A stretch of DNA of 64,000 nucleotides, from the IMG/VR virus record IMGVR_UViG_3300032163_000005, positions 30,024 through 94,023 of that record; one strand, written 5' to 3'. This DNA is from a virus. The notes beneath the pieces are model-generated. The model worked only from the letters and a program-made list of their open reading frames with translations. It was not told where the DNA came from and ran no database searches. Shown piece by piece: positions 34,495-42,842 of this stretch; position 1 is the first letter of the stretch, and each line of letters starts with the position of its first letter. Made by a program: the position numbers and the translations under genes.

Positions 34495-35745
34495 CTACGC
34501 CGCTTTTTTGCCCAAATCGGCAATGTCCACGAAAAGATCCGTCGCATTCTTCGCAAACCCAATGCGGATGACTCGCTTGTTTGCGGTAATGGCGGCGAAC
34601 GTTCCTACGCCGCCCGTGTCCTGCAAGTAGAAGGGGTCACCTGCAGTAGCCGCTGCGATAACGCCGGTTGCCACGCCCTCAGACACAATGGCGAGTGTAT
34701 CGTTGAGTGCCGCAGCCGCTGTTCGCGCAATGCCGACGATGCGTGATTTTGCATCGGAGTCCGCGCGACCTTTGGCAAGCTTGTCGTTGACACCCGCAGC
34801 CCACGCTACAGGGCTTCCCACCGTGATCGCCTCATTGGCGATGTAGTTCTCTTCCGTCTTCGGAGCTCGAATGACCTTCTCACCTGCAGCCGCCGATGAA
34901 AGCGATGGGTTGTTGCCCGCTGTGTTGGCAAGTGGGTCATTGAGAATCGCGAGTCCCGTTGCGCTGCGCTGCAAACCACCTGTTGCATCGACGGCCGCTC
35001 GAAGTTTACCCGCCGCCGTGTTGACATCGAATTCAAGACCCGACGAACCTCCTGCGGCACCTGCTGTCTGTGCAGCCGCTGCAGTATCGAGCTCCACAGT
35101 AATCGAGTTGGCCGTGTTGAGAAGGCCTTGATCGAACGTGAAGTTGGTTTGCGTCGTGAACTGCGTGAATTGAAGAGCCGTCGTATCGACGACGATAGGA
35201 TCGTTGGTGACGAGCACCCATCCGGTATCTGCGGATGTTGTTCCTTCAGTCACGAAAGTGAACATGCCCGCCGTGACTTCGGCGTTTTGATCGGCGTCGG
35301 TTGCGCGTGTGAGAATCGTTGAGAGTGCAGCGCCGTCCGCAAGCTGAGTGACAGTGTAGATGCCGTTCGAGAGATCAGGCGTGGTGTCCGTACCGCCATG
35401 CCCAGTAACAAGCACACGGTTGCCCACTGCGACCGTGACGCTGGTGTCAAAGTCGTTGTTGGTAACTGCTGTTGTGGGGCTCGTGAGCGTCTTTCCAACG
35501 CCTCCACCCGCAGCCGTCCACGTCGCGTAGCTGCCCGCCGTTTTGACGCGCACCGATTGTTTGATGTCCAAGCCTGTCGCAACACTGTCGACGTAGAACT
35601 TGGTTGCGGCATCTTGTGCGGCTGTTGGGTCCGCCATGTTGACGATCTTGCTCGTTCCCATGTCGAGCGAGTCAGCGCCACCACTCGTGAATTCCTCGAA
35701 GAAGCCTTCGGTCTGATTTTGGAAGATGAACTTACGCAATGCCAT
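34495..35745 (-). CDS. Capsid or tail fibre protein
   Basis: 416 aa. N-terminal fibre-like motif (KIVNMADPTAAQDAATKFYV) known from phage fibre and collar proteins, an extended beta region, and a C-terminal domain (ADSDAKSRIVGIARTAAAAL, then AATAGDPFYLQD) that recurs in simpler form in the 36166 product. Head-module position favours a capsid fibre. Confidence 0.7.
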   Translation of the reverse strand: MALRKFIFQNQTEGFFEEFTSGGADSLDMGTSKIVNMADPTAAQDAATKFYVDSVATGLDIKQSVRVKTAGSYATWTAAGGGVGKTLTSPTTAVTNNDFDTSVTVAVGNRVLVTGHGGTDTTPDLSNGIYTVTQLADGAALSTILTRATDADQNAEVTAGMFTFVTEGTTSADTGWVLVTNDPIVVDTTALQFTQFTTQTNFTFDQGLLNTANSITVELDTAAAAQTAGAAGGSSGLEFDVNTAAGKLRAAVDATGGLQRSATGLAILNDPLANTAGNNPSLSSAAAGEKVIRAPKTEENYIANEAITVGSPVAWAAGVNDKLAKGRADSDAKSRIVGIARTAAAALNDTLAIVSEGVATGVIAAATAGDPFYLQDTGGVGTFAAITANKRVIRIGFAKNATDLFVDIADLGKKAA

Positions 35746-36160
35746 GACCGACTCTCCTTCGTTTCTTACTTGGCTTCACGGCAGTCCGTTGGCCATCCGC
35801 CGTCAGATTGTAGAGCCTTCCCGTCTTATCGTCGAAAGCGCATTCTTTGAGCGAAACGCCGAACGCCTTCTCAATCTCAGCTTGGACGTTTACGAGCTCC
35901 GCATGGGATATGGAAATGGTGCTCAACATCTCCTTTTGCTTGGCAAGGAGTGTCGGGAGCTCGGGATGTTTGGCGATTTCCATTTGGATGCGTTGGCTCA
36001 CCATACTGAGCTCCACATTCGCCGCCCGATGCTCTGCTTCAAGAGCACGCCACTTCCAAAGCTGATCGCCCTTCAAACAAAGAAACCCGTCTTCGTCTGT
36101 CGTGCTCTCTGAAACCTTCGCGGTTCCATTCGCTTTGGCGATCTTCTTCTTGGCGACCAT
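35732..36160 (-). CDS. Coiled-coil hypothetical protein
   Basis: 142 aa. Residues about 35-95 form a long charged helix with heptads (LEAEHRAANVELSMVSQRIQ), flanked by basic tails at both ends. Overlaps the fibre gene by 14 bases. May serve as a fibre chaperone or DNA-associated head protein. Confidence 0.65.
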   Translation of the reverse strand: MVAKKKIAKANGTAKVSESTTDEDGFLCLKGDQLWKWRALEAEHRAANVELSMVSQRIQMEIAKHPELPTLLAKQKEMLSTISISHAELVNVQAEIEKAFGVSLKECAFDDKTGRLYNLTADGQRTAVKPSKKRRRVGHGIA

Positions 36161-36165
36161 GGGGA

Positions 36166-36786
36166 TCAGGGAGTGAGCTTAGTGTACGTGATCGATGGTT
36201 TCACAAGAAACCGAGTGTCGTCGAGAGCCTGGCCTACGGATTGAAGGAAGATCGGTCGCGTTGCCGGAACACTTGGCATGATCTGACTCGTCGTATCAAG
36301 AAAATAAACTTTCTGCGGGGTGAGGGCGAGTCCAGGCACGACGATACCCCAGAGCATCACAGAGCACGTGATTGGATCCGACTTGCTGATGATGATTCCA
36401 ATCGCCGGCATTTTTGCCGAGCTGGCGACGTCCACCTTCGCCACTTGCGCGAGCCCAGCGACCGCAGGGCCAGTGACATATACCCAATCGTTCACGACAT
36501 CCGTGACCAGACAATTCGCTGAGATGATCAGAACGCCGCTAACCGACGTCGCCATGAATTCGGCGATGGCCGCGACGATGATGTCAATCTCCGCCTCACG
36601 ACGTCCGTGTGCGGATTGCTTGAGCGCGATCTTTGCGCGCGCTTCGACTATCGGATTAGGAAGCGGAATGAGTACGCCGCCCGCTTGGCGCATTCGCTCC
36701 GCGGTAACATCGTCGGTGACTTCACGTCCTGCTTTGAGCTCGACGCCTTCGAATGGAATTCGATTGGCGAGGATGTAGCGAGCCAC
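36166..36786 (-). CDS. Virion protein with shared N-terminal module and fibre-like C-terminal domain
   Basis: 206 aa. N-terminus (RYILANRIPFEGVELKAGRE, then RQAGGVLIPLP) is similar in pattern to the 27518 product; the C-terminal 90 residues (AIGIIISKSDPITCSVMLWG, TPQKVYFLD) resemble the C-terminus of the 34495 fibre protein. It appears to be a small combination of two modules used elsewhere in the virion. Confidence 0.65.
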   Translation of the reverse strand: MARYILANRIPFEGVELKAGREVTDDVTAERMRQAGGVLIPLPNPIVEARAKIALKQSAHGRREAEIDIIVAAIAEFMATSVSGVLIISANCLVTDVVNDWVYVTGPAVAGLAQVAKVDVASSAKMPAIGIIISKSDPITCSVMLWGIVVPGLALTPQKVYFLDTTSQIMPSVPATRPIFLQSVGQALDDTRFLVKPSITYTKLTP

Positions 36787-36805
36787 TTCTTCTCGCTATC
36801 ACGGA

Positions 36806-37075
36806 TTAGAAGCCGCCTCGACGCCGACGTGCTTCTTCGATCCGTGCGTATGCGCTGCCTGCTGGAAACGCTTCTCGTGGTGGTGGTGGAGTTGGTGGCG
36901 AGTTTCGAATCTCGTTCACCATGCGTTGCGCTTCAGGGCTCAATTTCACCGTTGGAAGAGGTTGATTGTCCTCTGAATCCGAGGACTTCTGAACTTTAGA
37001 CAGATCGATCTGTCTAAAATCCAAAAGCCACTCTCCAAGGGCGATGAGCTTCGATCCAAACCACATGCGAAGCAT
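36806..37075 (-). CDS. Small hypothetical protein whose frame includes palindrome copy 3
   Basis: 89 aa. The N-terminal helix (MLRMWFGSKLIALGEWLL) is followed by DFRQIDLSK, encoded by the 24-bp palindrome, then a Pro-rich segment and a basic C-terminus (ARIEEARRRRGGF). If the start is correct the palindrome is translated here; no later start has a good ribosome site. Confidence 0.55.
   Translation of the reverse strand: MLRMWFGSKLIALGEWLLDFRQIDLSKVQKSSDSEDNQPLPTVKLSPEAQRMVNEIRNSPPTPPPPREAFPAGSAYARIEEARRRRGGF
36995..37018. promoter_or_regulatory. 24-bp perfect palindrome, copy 3
   Basis: Identical core to the other copies, but inside the predicted 36806-37075 coding frame, about 57 bp after its start. 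The flanks differ from copies 1 and 2. Confidence 0.7.
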
Positions 37076-37076
37076 G

Positions 37077-37547
37077 TCACACCGCGAGCGTGGTCAGATC
37101 TGCACCGATCCCAAAGATGTACTCACCATTGGGCGTCGCGTTGTCTTGGATCTTGATGAAGACCTCGATGGCTCCACTCGACGGCTCTTGGAGTGATGCT
37201 TGTGTCGGTGCTTGATCGATCAAACTGATGGCATCGAAGAAGGTCACCTGATTGAGCTTGAGCGTCTTCGAAGCTTCAAGGAGATACCACTTGCCCGCCG
37301 CATGATCGAAGAACCACGCTTCGCACGGGAGGTCCGTGCCCACTGCACCTGATGTTGATGCGTACGAGACAGCGATGCGATGCGATGGCCACCCCGAGTT
37401 TGAGTAGGGCTTGATCGAAAGCGCGTTGTCACGCCCGCCAGGTGGTTCCGTGGGCGGATTCGCAGCACCCGCTGATCCATCGTTGCCGATAACGGGAACA
37501 GCTCCCGCCCCGCCTTTTCGTCGAAGAAATACTTTGCTGAACTTCAT
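37077..37547 (-). CDS. Virion protein, beta-rich
   Basis: 156 aa from ATG at 37547, which overlaps the upstream TGA. Basic start (MKFSKVFLRRKGGAG), Gly/Pro-rich linker and a C-terminal beta domain (LLEASKTLKLNQVTFFDAIS). Abundant structural protein character; family unknown. Confidence 0.65.
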   Translation of the reverse strand: MKFSKVFLRRKGGAGAVPVIGNDGSAGAANPPTEPPGGRDNALSIKPYSNSGWPSHRIAVSYASTSGAVGTDLPCEAWFFDHAAGKWYLLEASKTLKLNQVTFFDAISLIDQAPTQASLQEPSSGAIEVFIKIQDNATPNGEYIFGIGADLTTLAV

Positions 37548-38116
37548 TGCATTGTCTCCAACACTGAGATGGCCGCCCAAGCAACGCGGAGTCCAGGGCA
37601 CGAACCGAAGAGCGCGAAGCCATAGTGTCCATCTTGTACCGGATGAATGTTGGCTGTGCCGCCAATCGTCCACCCATCGTGCTTGTCGACTCGTCCGAGC
37701 TGACGAGCATCGGTGAAGGGAGCTCCGGGGGATAGCGCGGCTTGGTGCGTTGTCGCTTGCGATGAATCGTTCGCAAGACGAATCATCCCCACAAGGTCAA
37801 GTCCTTGTTCTCGAGCTCTTGGAAGCTGGGATGGTGGAGGAAGCACACGCGCCATCCAATTAATGATGCGGTTTGCCGGTCCTGCCCAAATGGTGAGCGG
37901 ACAGAAGAGACTTGGGTGAGAGGTCTCGAGCGGCCAGCCCGCACCCCACCCACGACGCATGTATCCACCAATGCCCGATCGCCTGAAGAGCGACGGTTGG
38001 CACGGGAGAAGGCAAACACCTCTCGCTTTGAGCGATTGCGCCTGCTGTTGATCGACGACTGAACCTTCCCAGAAGATGTCTTCTGGGTCCCACACAACGA
38101 CTTGAGGAGTGCCCAT
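37544..38116 (-). CDS. Hypothetical virion-module protein
   Basis: 190 aa, rich in Trp, Pro and Gly, with an N-terminal strand pair (TPQVVVWDPEDIFWEGSVV). C-terminus overlaps the next start (ATGA). No family recognised; it belongs to the structural operon by spacing and codon style. Confidence 0.6.
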   Translation of the reverse strand: MGTPQVVVWDPEDIFWEGSVVDQQQAQSLKARGVCLLPCQPSLFRRSGIGGYMRRGWGAGWPLETSHPSLFCPLTIWAGPANRIINWMARVLPPPSQLPRAREQGLDLVGMIRLANDSSQATTHQAALSPGAPFTDARQLGRVDKHDGWTIGGTANIHPVQDGHYGFALFGSCPGLRVAWAAISVLETMQ

Positions 38117-38128
38117 GTGGGCACACTA

Positions 38129-38683
38129 TCACGGCGATGTGATTTGCTTGAACAGCCAAAGGGCTTTCAGCACGCGGTGTCGTGACTTCTTCGTGGCATC
38201 CTCATTGGTCGGGCATCCTTCACCACCACCAGCGTAATGCGCGAGTCGTTCTTCAAGAGGGCGAGCTCGGCAAACGGCAAACGAGATGTGCATGAGGCGA
38301 AGTCCAGATCGAATACACACATCGATGTCTGTCTGTACTGACTCACGTGTGATGCCGAGCTCTTTGAAGTTGGATTCGTTCACTTGCAACGCGCAAAACG
38401 AATGGGGCTTGGATCCTGTTGGGCACACACCAACCTTTGAGGGCACGAGCTTTCCATTTGCGATGCAATCACCTTCCGCATCTGGAATGAGACCCGACTC
38501 GAAGTCAGCGACCGATGCGATCAAGTCAGCAGTCTTCTCAGCTCCATGATCACCGCCAAAGAGTGGTGATGCGTTGGATGCATCGGCGATGGCCTTAGCT
38601 GTTCGTTCAAATGTCGAGCGATGCAATGCGTGTGGTTCGAGCTTCAACAAAGCCGCAAGAACCATTGCTTCTGTAACAGCCAT
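38129..38683 (-). CDS. Lytic transglycosylase-like protein
   Basis: 184 aa. The core IASVADFESGL supplies the likely catalytic Glu (about residue 62), followed by SFCALQVNESNFKELGI (the position of the usual G-x-M-Q-I) and AHYAGGGEGC (the position of A-Y-N-A-G). This pattern is that of goose-type/SLT muramidases. It may act in lysis or as a virion enzyme during entry. No signal peptide. Diverges from the plus-strand lysozyme gene. Confidence 0.7.
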   Translation of the reverse strand: MAVTEAMVLAALLKLEPHALHRSTFERTAKAIADASNASPLFGGDHGAEKTADLIASVADFESGLIPDAEGDCIANGKLVPSKVGVCPTGSKPHSFCALQVNESNFKELGITRESVQTDIDVCIRSGLRLMHISFAVCRARPLEERLAHYAGGGEGCPTNEDATKKSRHRVLKALWLFKQITSP

Positions 38684-38705
38684 AAATGATTCCGATGTTT
38701 AGAGC

Positions 38706-38769
38706 GCAGACCAGAAGTGAGGGCACTAGTCGGTCGAAGGCGGCTAGCAAGAAGGTCCTTCTGGTCTGC
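38706..38769. repeat. 12-bp inverted repeat in divergent intergenic region
   Basis: GCAGACCAGAAG (38706-38717) and CTTCTGGTCTGC (38758-38769) are perfect reverse complements with 40 bases between. They lie in the 122-bp gap between divergent cell-wall enzyme genes, where both promoters must sit. The arrangement suits an operator pair, a structured leader, or a small RNA. Confidence 0.6.
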
Positions 38770-38805
38770 ACGCCAAGAGCATTATCACGCTAGGCTTCCA
38801 GCATC

Positions 38806-39558
38806 ATGAGAGATGCCGTTCGAGATGCTTTCTATCGATTTAACGCGCCCATGGAAGGAGAAGTCCCGCATCTCTACGTGGACGTCAAAAATCTTGTGAG
38901 CATCGGCGTTGGCGCTCTCGTTGATCCGTTAGCTCTCGCACTTCACCTTCCGCTCAAACGAGCTGATGGATCGTTGGCAACGCGCGAAGAGATCATCACG
39001 GATTGGAATGCAGTGAAGAACGGGCCGGACTTCGCGCGTCTGGGCTATCGAGCCGCCGCAAAAGTGGTCAAGCTTCATCTCGAGCCTTTGGACCTCGAAC
39101 AGCTTCTCTTGGGCAAGCTCGCGCAAAACGATGCCTACCTCGCGCATCGATTCTCTGCGTCGAATAATGGGAACGAGCTCGGATTCGAAGCATGGCCAGC
39201 AGATGCCCAGCTTGGTGCGCACTCCCTTTCATGGGCATGTGGCCCGGCGTTCAAGTTTCCAAACCTCGAAGCAGCGTTACGCGTGATGGACTTCGAGACG
39301 TCTGCGATCGAATGCTTCATGCCCGAAGAGAAGACCATCAGTGGACTTCGACCACGCAACCGAGCCAACAAGTTGCTCTTTCAGAATGCGGCAATCGTGC
39401 TTGCAGAGCACCTTGATCCAGACGTCCTCTATTGGCCTCGTGATCTGACGAAACCAAGTGTCGATCCACAAGCGGACACGGAACCCGTGCCGTCCGTGAA
39501 GGTTGTTGACCAACCCATTGTTCATCCACGCGTGCCGCTTGGTGAGGATGACGATTAG
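38806..39558 (+). CDS. T4-type lysozyme-like endolysin candidate
   Basis: 250 aa. Near the N-terminus, Glu17 (PMEGEV), Asp26 (HLYVDVKN) and Ser32 (LVSIGVGAL) have the same spacing as Glu11, Asp20 and Thr26 of T4 lysozyme, followed by GVG. The body after residue 60 is larger than T4 lysozyme and the last 50 residues are Pro/Asp-rich. One of few plus-strand genes; it ends overlapping the convergent 39555 gene. An endolysin or virion muramidase is likely; no signal peptide or cell-wall-binding domain is seen. Confidence 0.7.
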   Translation: MRDAVRDAFYRFNAPMEGEVPHLYVDVKNLVSIGVGALVDPLALALHLPLKRADGSLATREEIITDWNAVKNGPDFARLGYRAAAKVVKLHLEPLDLEQLLLGKLAQNDAYLAHRFSASNNGNELGFEAWPADAQLGAHSLSWACGPAFKFPNLEAALRVMDFETSAIECFMPEEKTISGLRPRNRANKLLFQNAAIVLAEHLDPDVLYWPRDLTKPSVDPQADTEPVPSVKVVDQPIVHPRVPLGEDDD

Positions 39559-40022
39559 GCCGCGAGCATCACTTGGAGGCGAGCTCGGATAGCGTTTCGT
39601 TTGCGTGCAAGATCCTTCATCGTGACGTCGTCCGGATCAATCTCGATGTCGATGCCATCAGGGTCGACGGCAATGCGGAGTACATCGCCTATTGCACTCA
39701 CCATTCGAACCACTTCCGAGACCATCTTTCCAAGTTGAGATGGATCGGCTTGAAGTGGAAGTGTGAGGTCGATTCGAAGCACAATACAAATCCCGTCGAA
39801 GGATGATGCTTCAGATGAGATCTGATCGGGCGCGAGCTTCATCGGCACCATGACTGCACTCGGGGCAGGAACAGTGTTGACTTCACGTCCCATAAACGCT
39901 GGATTCTGGTCCATGCGTTCTGCACCGTGAGGCTTGCCGGCGATGGGTGCATGTCCAGCACTCCTCAAACGCTCCCATGTCGATTCCGTGACCGGATCAA
40001 ACTTGCGTCGTTTGCTCGCCAT
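39555..40022 (-). CDS. Hypothetical protein
   Basis: 155 aa. Basic N-terminus (MASKRRKFDPVTE) and an alpha/beta C-terminal half with an acidic strand-loop (RIAVDPDGIDIEIDPDDV) and a basic final helix. Starts 3 nt after the resolvase stop. No family recognised. Confidence 0.6.
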   Translation of the reverse strand: MASKRRKFDPVTESTWERLRSAGHAPIAGKPHGAERMDQNPAFMGREVNTVPAPSAVMVPMKLAPDQISSEASSFDGICIVLRIDLTLPLQADPSQLGKMVSEVVRMVSAIGDVLRIAVDPDGIDIEIDPDDVTMKDLARKRNAIRARLQVMLAA

Positions 40023-40025
40023 TGC

Positions 40026-40565
40026 TCATTCTCCTTCAAACGTCATCGCTACACCGCCGCACGTCATGAGCAAATGATTTGCGATCACCATCGCGTCAAT
40101 CTCGTCATCCGTCCATGTCTTGGTGACGCCGCCAAGACGCCTCACATTGCGAAGGGTGTACTCCTTCACTTTCTTGCGTGGGAGTTTTTGGAGAAGCGTT
40201 TTTCGTGCTTGGCTCGCCACAATGCTCTCAGTGACGATATCGAGGTGATCGAGGAGCCTGGTCTTGACCACTCCTCCGAGCTCTGCGAGCGCGTGTGCTG
40301 ACGATGAACGCGCTGCGAACGCATAAGCCTCGGTCGCCACATGCGTTGCCTTGTGGTGGATGCAAAAGAGCTCGATGTCATGCGCGATCTGAATCAAGCG
40401 CTCGAGTCGATCACGTGTTGTTGCATCTTGCGTGAGCGATGCTCCGAAGACCGCTGTGACAACCTTGGTGAGATCTTGCCCCCATCCAATAGGAATGGCG
40501 CACACGGCGGCTGCGCGGAGCGAGAGATCAAGACCGACCACCACTTCTGTTCGGAGTTTTCTCAC
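40026..40565 (-). CDS. RuvC-like Holliday junction resolvase
   Basis: 179 aa, the usual size for RuvC. Acidic residues are in RuvC order: Asp13 (VVVGLDLSL), Glu79 (HVATEAYAF), and a C-terminal acidic cluster (TWTDDEIDAMVIA, about 151-163). Phage resolvases cut branched DNA before packaging. The four-base overlap with the next gene shows an operon. Confidence 0.75.
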   Translation of the reverse strand: MRKLRTEVVVGLDLSLRAAAVCAIPIGWGQDLTKVVTAVFGASLTQDATTRDRLERLIQIAHDIELFCIHHKATHVATEAYAFAARSSSAHALAELGGVVKTRLLDHLDIVTESIVASQARKTLLQKLPRKKVKEYTLRNVRRLGGVTKTWTDDEIDAMVIANHLLMTCGGVAMTFEGE

Positions 40566-40777
40566 GACTTGCCGATTCTCTCGTATCGCGTCTTTGGATG
40601 AAGTCCCACCGAAAGTCCCTCACTTTGAAGGCACGTGAGCGCAAAGTCTTTCATTTGGCATCCGGCGCACACGGGAATCTTGTACGTCGTGTCTTGGAAA
40701 CTCGTTGGAATGTTGCACAACCGAAGATCATCTTCGGTGACTTGAACGCGGCATCGGGCTCCGACGAGTCTTCGCAT
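40562..40777 (-). CDS. Small protein with CxxC
   Basis: 71 aa from ATG at 40777, which overlaps the upstream TAA (TAATG). Contains CRVQV, then CAGCQMKDFALTC, possibly a zinc site. A longer upstream frame is less likely because of the coupled start. Confidence 0.6.
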   Translation of the reverse strand: MRRLVGARCRVQVTEDDLRLCNIPTSFQDTTYKIPVCAGCQMKDFALTCLQSEGLSVGLHPKTRYERIGKS

Positions 40778-41268
40778 TACCGGGGATTCCGCGTCAGATG
40801 CTTCCACATCTCCACTTCGGTCTTCAACGCAGCGATTGCGCCACATGCAATGCCGTACTTGTTTTGAAGCTCTCGAAATTCCGAAGCCTCAATCAATGCA
40901 GATCCGACCGTTCCATCACTACCAAGAGCAAACGCCAAAGGCTGTGCACGTTCAGCGATCTGCACCGCAACATCGATGACATGACGTTTCCATGCACGTA
41001 GCTCTTTGAGCTCGTGAAGCCATCCCGGCTCACCATTGCGCGGTCGTTCATTGGGTCGGTTTCGCTCAACCCAATCCTCCATGTCGCCAGCGCACTTTCG
41101 AGCTTCCGCGACCTTGGCAGGATTCTCTTTCTGCTCTTCACGAATGTTGGCCCACTCCCTCACGAGAAGAGGTGCGTGTCGATCACGAGCGAGGAGCACG
41201 AACATCGGCTCATCAGGAGCAGCGTTGGCGTAACAGTCAAACGAGCCTGGATTGTTCTTCGTTCCCAT
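40777..41268 (-). CDS. Hypothetical phage protein
   Basis: 163 aa starting MGTKNNPGSFDCYANAAPDE, a start pattern found in many phage early proteins, followed by a helical body with two WA-containing helices. Overlaps both neighbours. Function unknown. Confidence 0.7.
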   Translation of the reverse strand: MGTKNNPGSFDCYANAAPDEPMFVLLARDRHAPLLVREWANIREEQKENPAKVAEARKCAGDMEDWVERNRPNERPRNGEPGWLHELKELRAWKRHVIDVAVQIAERAQPLAFALGSDGTVGSALIEASEFRELQNKYGIACGAIAALKTEVEMWKHLTRNPR

Positions 41269-41437
41269 GCTCGGTCATTGCCGCCACATCACGAGCCCAC
41301 TTCTCATCGAGACGATTCTCTATCCACGATGCGCACCAACCAACAATCTCACGTGATTCTGATGAGAGGACGGTTCCAATTTGCATCGTTGCGCAATGCC
41401 GCAAATAACAAACAATGTTTTCACGTTCATTTGCCAT
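41237..41437 (-). CDS. Small hypothetical protein
   Basis: 66 aa, helical, with three cysteines in the first 36 residues (VCYLRHC, then GWC). It overlaps the next gene by 32 bases and the previous by 11. Coupled translation is likely. No family recognised. Confidence 0.5.
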   Translation of the reverse strand: MANERENIVCYLRHCATMQIGTVLSSESREIVGWCASWIENRLDEKWARDVAAMTEHGNEEQSRLV

Positions 41438-41594
41438 GTTTGGCTTTCGCCCACTGTTTTATGGGCTTCACCTTCTCAGGAAGCTTCTTTCCCTTCGATG
41501 CCTCATCGAATTCATCGATGACATCTTGAGGGATCTCACCCGCGTCTGCTTTGGCGTGCATTGCGGCGGCTTGTGCCTTTGATTTGTACGGCAT
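41427..41594 (-). CDS. Small protein ending in I-K-x-W-A-K motif
   Basis: 55 aa (MPYKSKAQAAAMHAKADAGE at the start). The start resembles small DUF3008-like phage proteins, and the C-terminus is PIKQWAKAKHGK. The ATG lies 4 nt after the previous stop. Too short for confident family assignment. Confidence 0.6.
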   Translation of the reverse strand: MPYKSKAQAAAMHAKADAGEIPQDVIDEFDEASKGKKLPEKVKPIKQWAKAKHGK

Positions 41595-41598
41595 GAGG

Positions 41599-41829
41599 TC
41601 AGTCGTCTTTGTCGACGCCCGCCGCCTCCATGAATTTCTTCCGCTTCAACCCCGATGCCTTGAGCGCGCTCTCTGCCTGTTCGAGTTTTTTCTTGGTCGC
41701 GTCTGTTGGAGCTGCAGTGTGCGCTGCGTGCGCATCGACATACCGCGAGTGGAGCTCCTTGTGCGCGGCTTCACCGGGCATCTCGCCCCCTGCTCTGTAT
41801 GCCGCCCACTTCTTGATGTCACTTGGCAT
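41599..41829 (-). CDS. Small helical protein with N-terminal I-K-K-W-A motif
   Basis: 76 aa from ATG at 41829 (MPSDIKKWAAYRAGGE); an earlier ATG at 41838 is possible, but the chosen start matches the motif position in other genes. The rest is charged helices with many Ala and Lys. Overlaps the lipoprotein stop by 11 bases. Confidence 0.65.
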   Translation of the reverse strand: MPSDIKKWAAYRAGGEMPGEAAHKELHSRYVDAHAAHTAAPTDATKKKLEQAESALKASGLKRKKFMEAAGVDKDD

Positions 41830-42241
41830 TGGATACACATCTCACTGTGCCACATGCGCGGATTTCCGCGATCCCTGCAGCGGCTGCGATGCATGCTGGT
41901 TTGAGCGTGTACTTGCCGGAATTCTCAGCATCGCGACATAGCGCATAGCAAGTCTTCCCACCTGTTGGCGTGTTGGCTTCGGGACATGGCGCCGCTTTGA
42001 GCTTGGCGCATGCCCTCACACAATCCGGAAACTTGGCCTGTCCAACCGTTGGGTCTTCACCGTCTGACGCGTCCTGCGTGACGATGGGAAAGCCCCCATC
42101 GTCCGAAGGTTGAACGACGGGAGGTTGTGGATCGGGACTGTTTCCGGGACATCCCGCGCATCCAGCGATGATTATCGCTATGAAAACGAAGAGTTGTGAG
42201 TTTAGACAGATCGATCTGTCTAAACGGCTTGAGGATGCCAT
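41819..42241 (-). CDS. Cys-rich lipoprotein
   Basis: 140 aa. The signal segment (LFVFIAIIIAGCAGC) ends in a lipobox-like AGC, followed by a Pro/Asp-rich linker and a domain with eight cysteines (CVRACAKL, APCPE, CYALC and others), probably disulphide-bonded. The only in-frame start is ATG at 42241, so palindrome copy 4 is translated within the n-region. A surface lipoprotein from a phage may block adsorption of rivals. Confidence 0.68.
   Translation of the reverse strand: MASSSRLDRSICLNSQLFVFIAIIIAGCAGCPGNSPDPQPPVVQPSDDGGFPIVTQDASDGEDPTVGQAKFPDCVRACAKLKAAPCPEANTPTGGKTCYALCRDAENSGKYTLKPACIAAAAGIAEIRACGTVRCVSNAK
42201..42224. promoter_or_regulatory. 24-bp perfect palindrome, copy 4
   Basis: Same core as the other copies, here inside the 5' end of the lipoprotein frame, 15 bp after its ATG. 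The peptide frame used (LDRSICLN) differs from that in copy 3, so conservation is of DNA, not protein. Confidence 0.7.
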
Positions 42242-42807
42242 TAGAACCTCGGGGGACCGGGATGGGGCGGAGGTGGAGCGCCTCCTGCGGGTGGAGCGCC
42301 AGGGGCTGGTGGAGCGCCAGCAGGAGGCATTCCAGGTGGCATCGCTGCTTTCGCTGTTTGTTCGGCTTGATGGACGAAGAACGTCGCGACCGCACGCGGC
42401 TCAGGCAACGTTTGCCAGGCTTGGCCGATCTGCACCTTGGCCTGTTCCCACTTCATGGGATCGATCCACGTGGGTGGCGGATCAGGCGCATTGCCTTGGA
42501 GCTCGGCTTGCTGTTCGGGTGTGAGCCACGTGAGCTGTGCGACTCGAATGTCTGGCGGCGCTACGGGTGCGGCTGTTGGCGGTGGATGCGGAGCGGGAGG
42601 AGCGGGAGGAGCGCCCGGTGGAAGAGCAGCGGGATGAGATGGAGGAGCTCCGCCTGGTGGTGCAGCGCCCATGGGTGGCTTGGGTGGCCCACCTGGTGGA
42701 GGAGCTCCGCCTGGCGCGGGTGGTCCGCCAGCCTTGGGAGGGAACCCCTTTCCAGGTGGCTTCTTGCCAAGCTTCGCGTTTGCCCACTGCTTCAACGGAT
42801 CGGCCAT
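42241..42807 (-). CDS. Pro/Gly-rich protein with N-terminal L-K-Q-W-A motif
   Basis: 188 aa. MADPLKQWANAKLGK is followed by a long Pro/Gly/Ala-rich disordered region, a short folded piece (VAQLTWLTPEQQAELQGNAP, about residues 90-110), and a second Pro-rich tail. Such low-complexity linkers occur in virion or scaffold-binding proteins. Start motif as in 41599 and 20185. Confidence 0.65.
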   Translation of the reverse strand: MADPLKQWANAKLGKKPPGKGFPPKAGGPPAPGGAPPPGGPPKPPMGAAPPGGAPPSHPAALPPGAPPAPPAPHPPPTAAPVAPPDIRVAQLTWLTPEQQAELQGNAPDPPPTWIDPMKWEQAKVQIGQAWQTLPEPRAVATFFVHQAEQTAKAAMPPGMPPAGAPPAPGAPPAGGAPPPPHPGPPRF

Positions 42808-42842
42808 TTGAGCTCCTTCGGATTCGTCTCAAACGATTGCTA

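Noticed and set aside
38684-38805. Small RNA gene or tRNA in the divergent gap
   Set aside because: An inverted repeat is clear, but no tRNA cloverleaf or other known RNA fold could be built.
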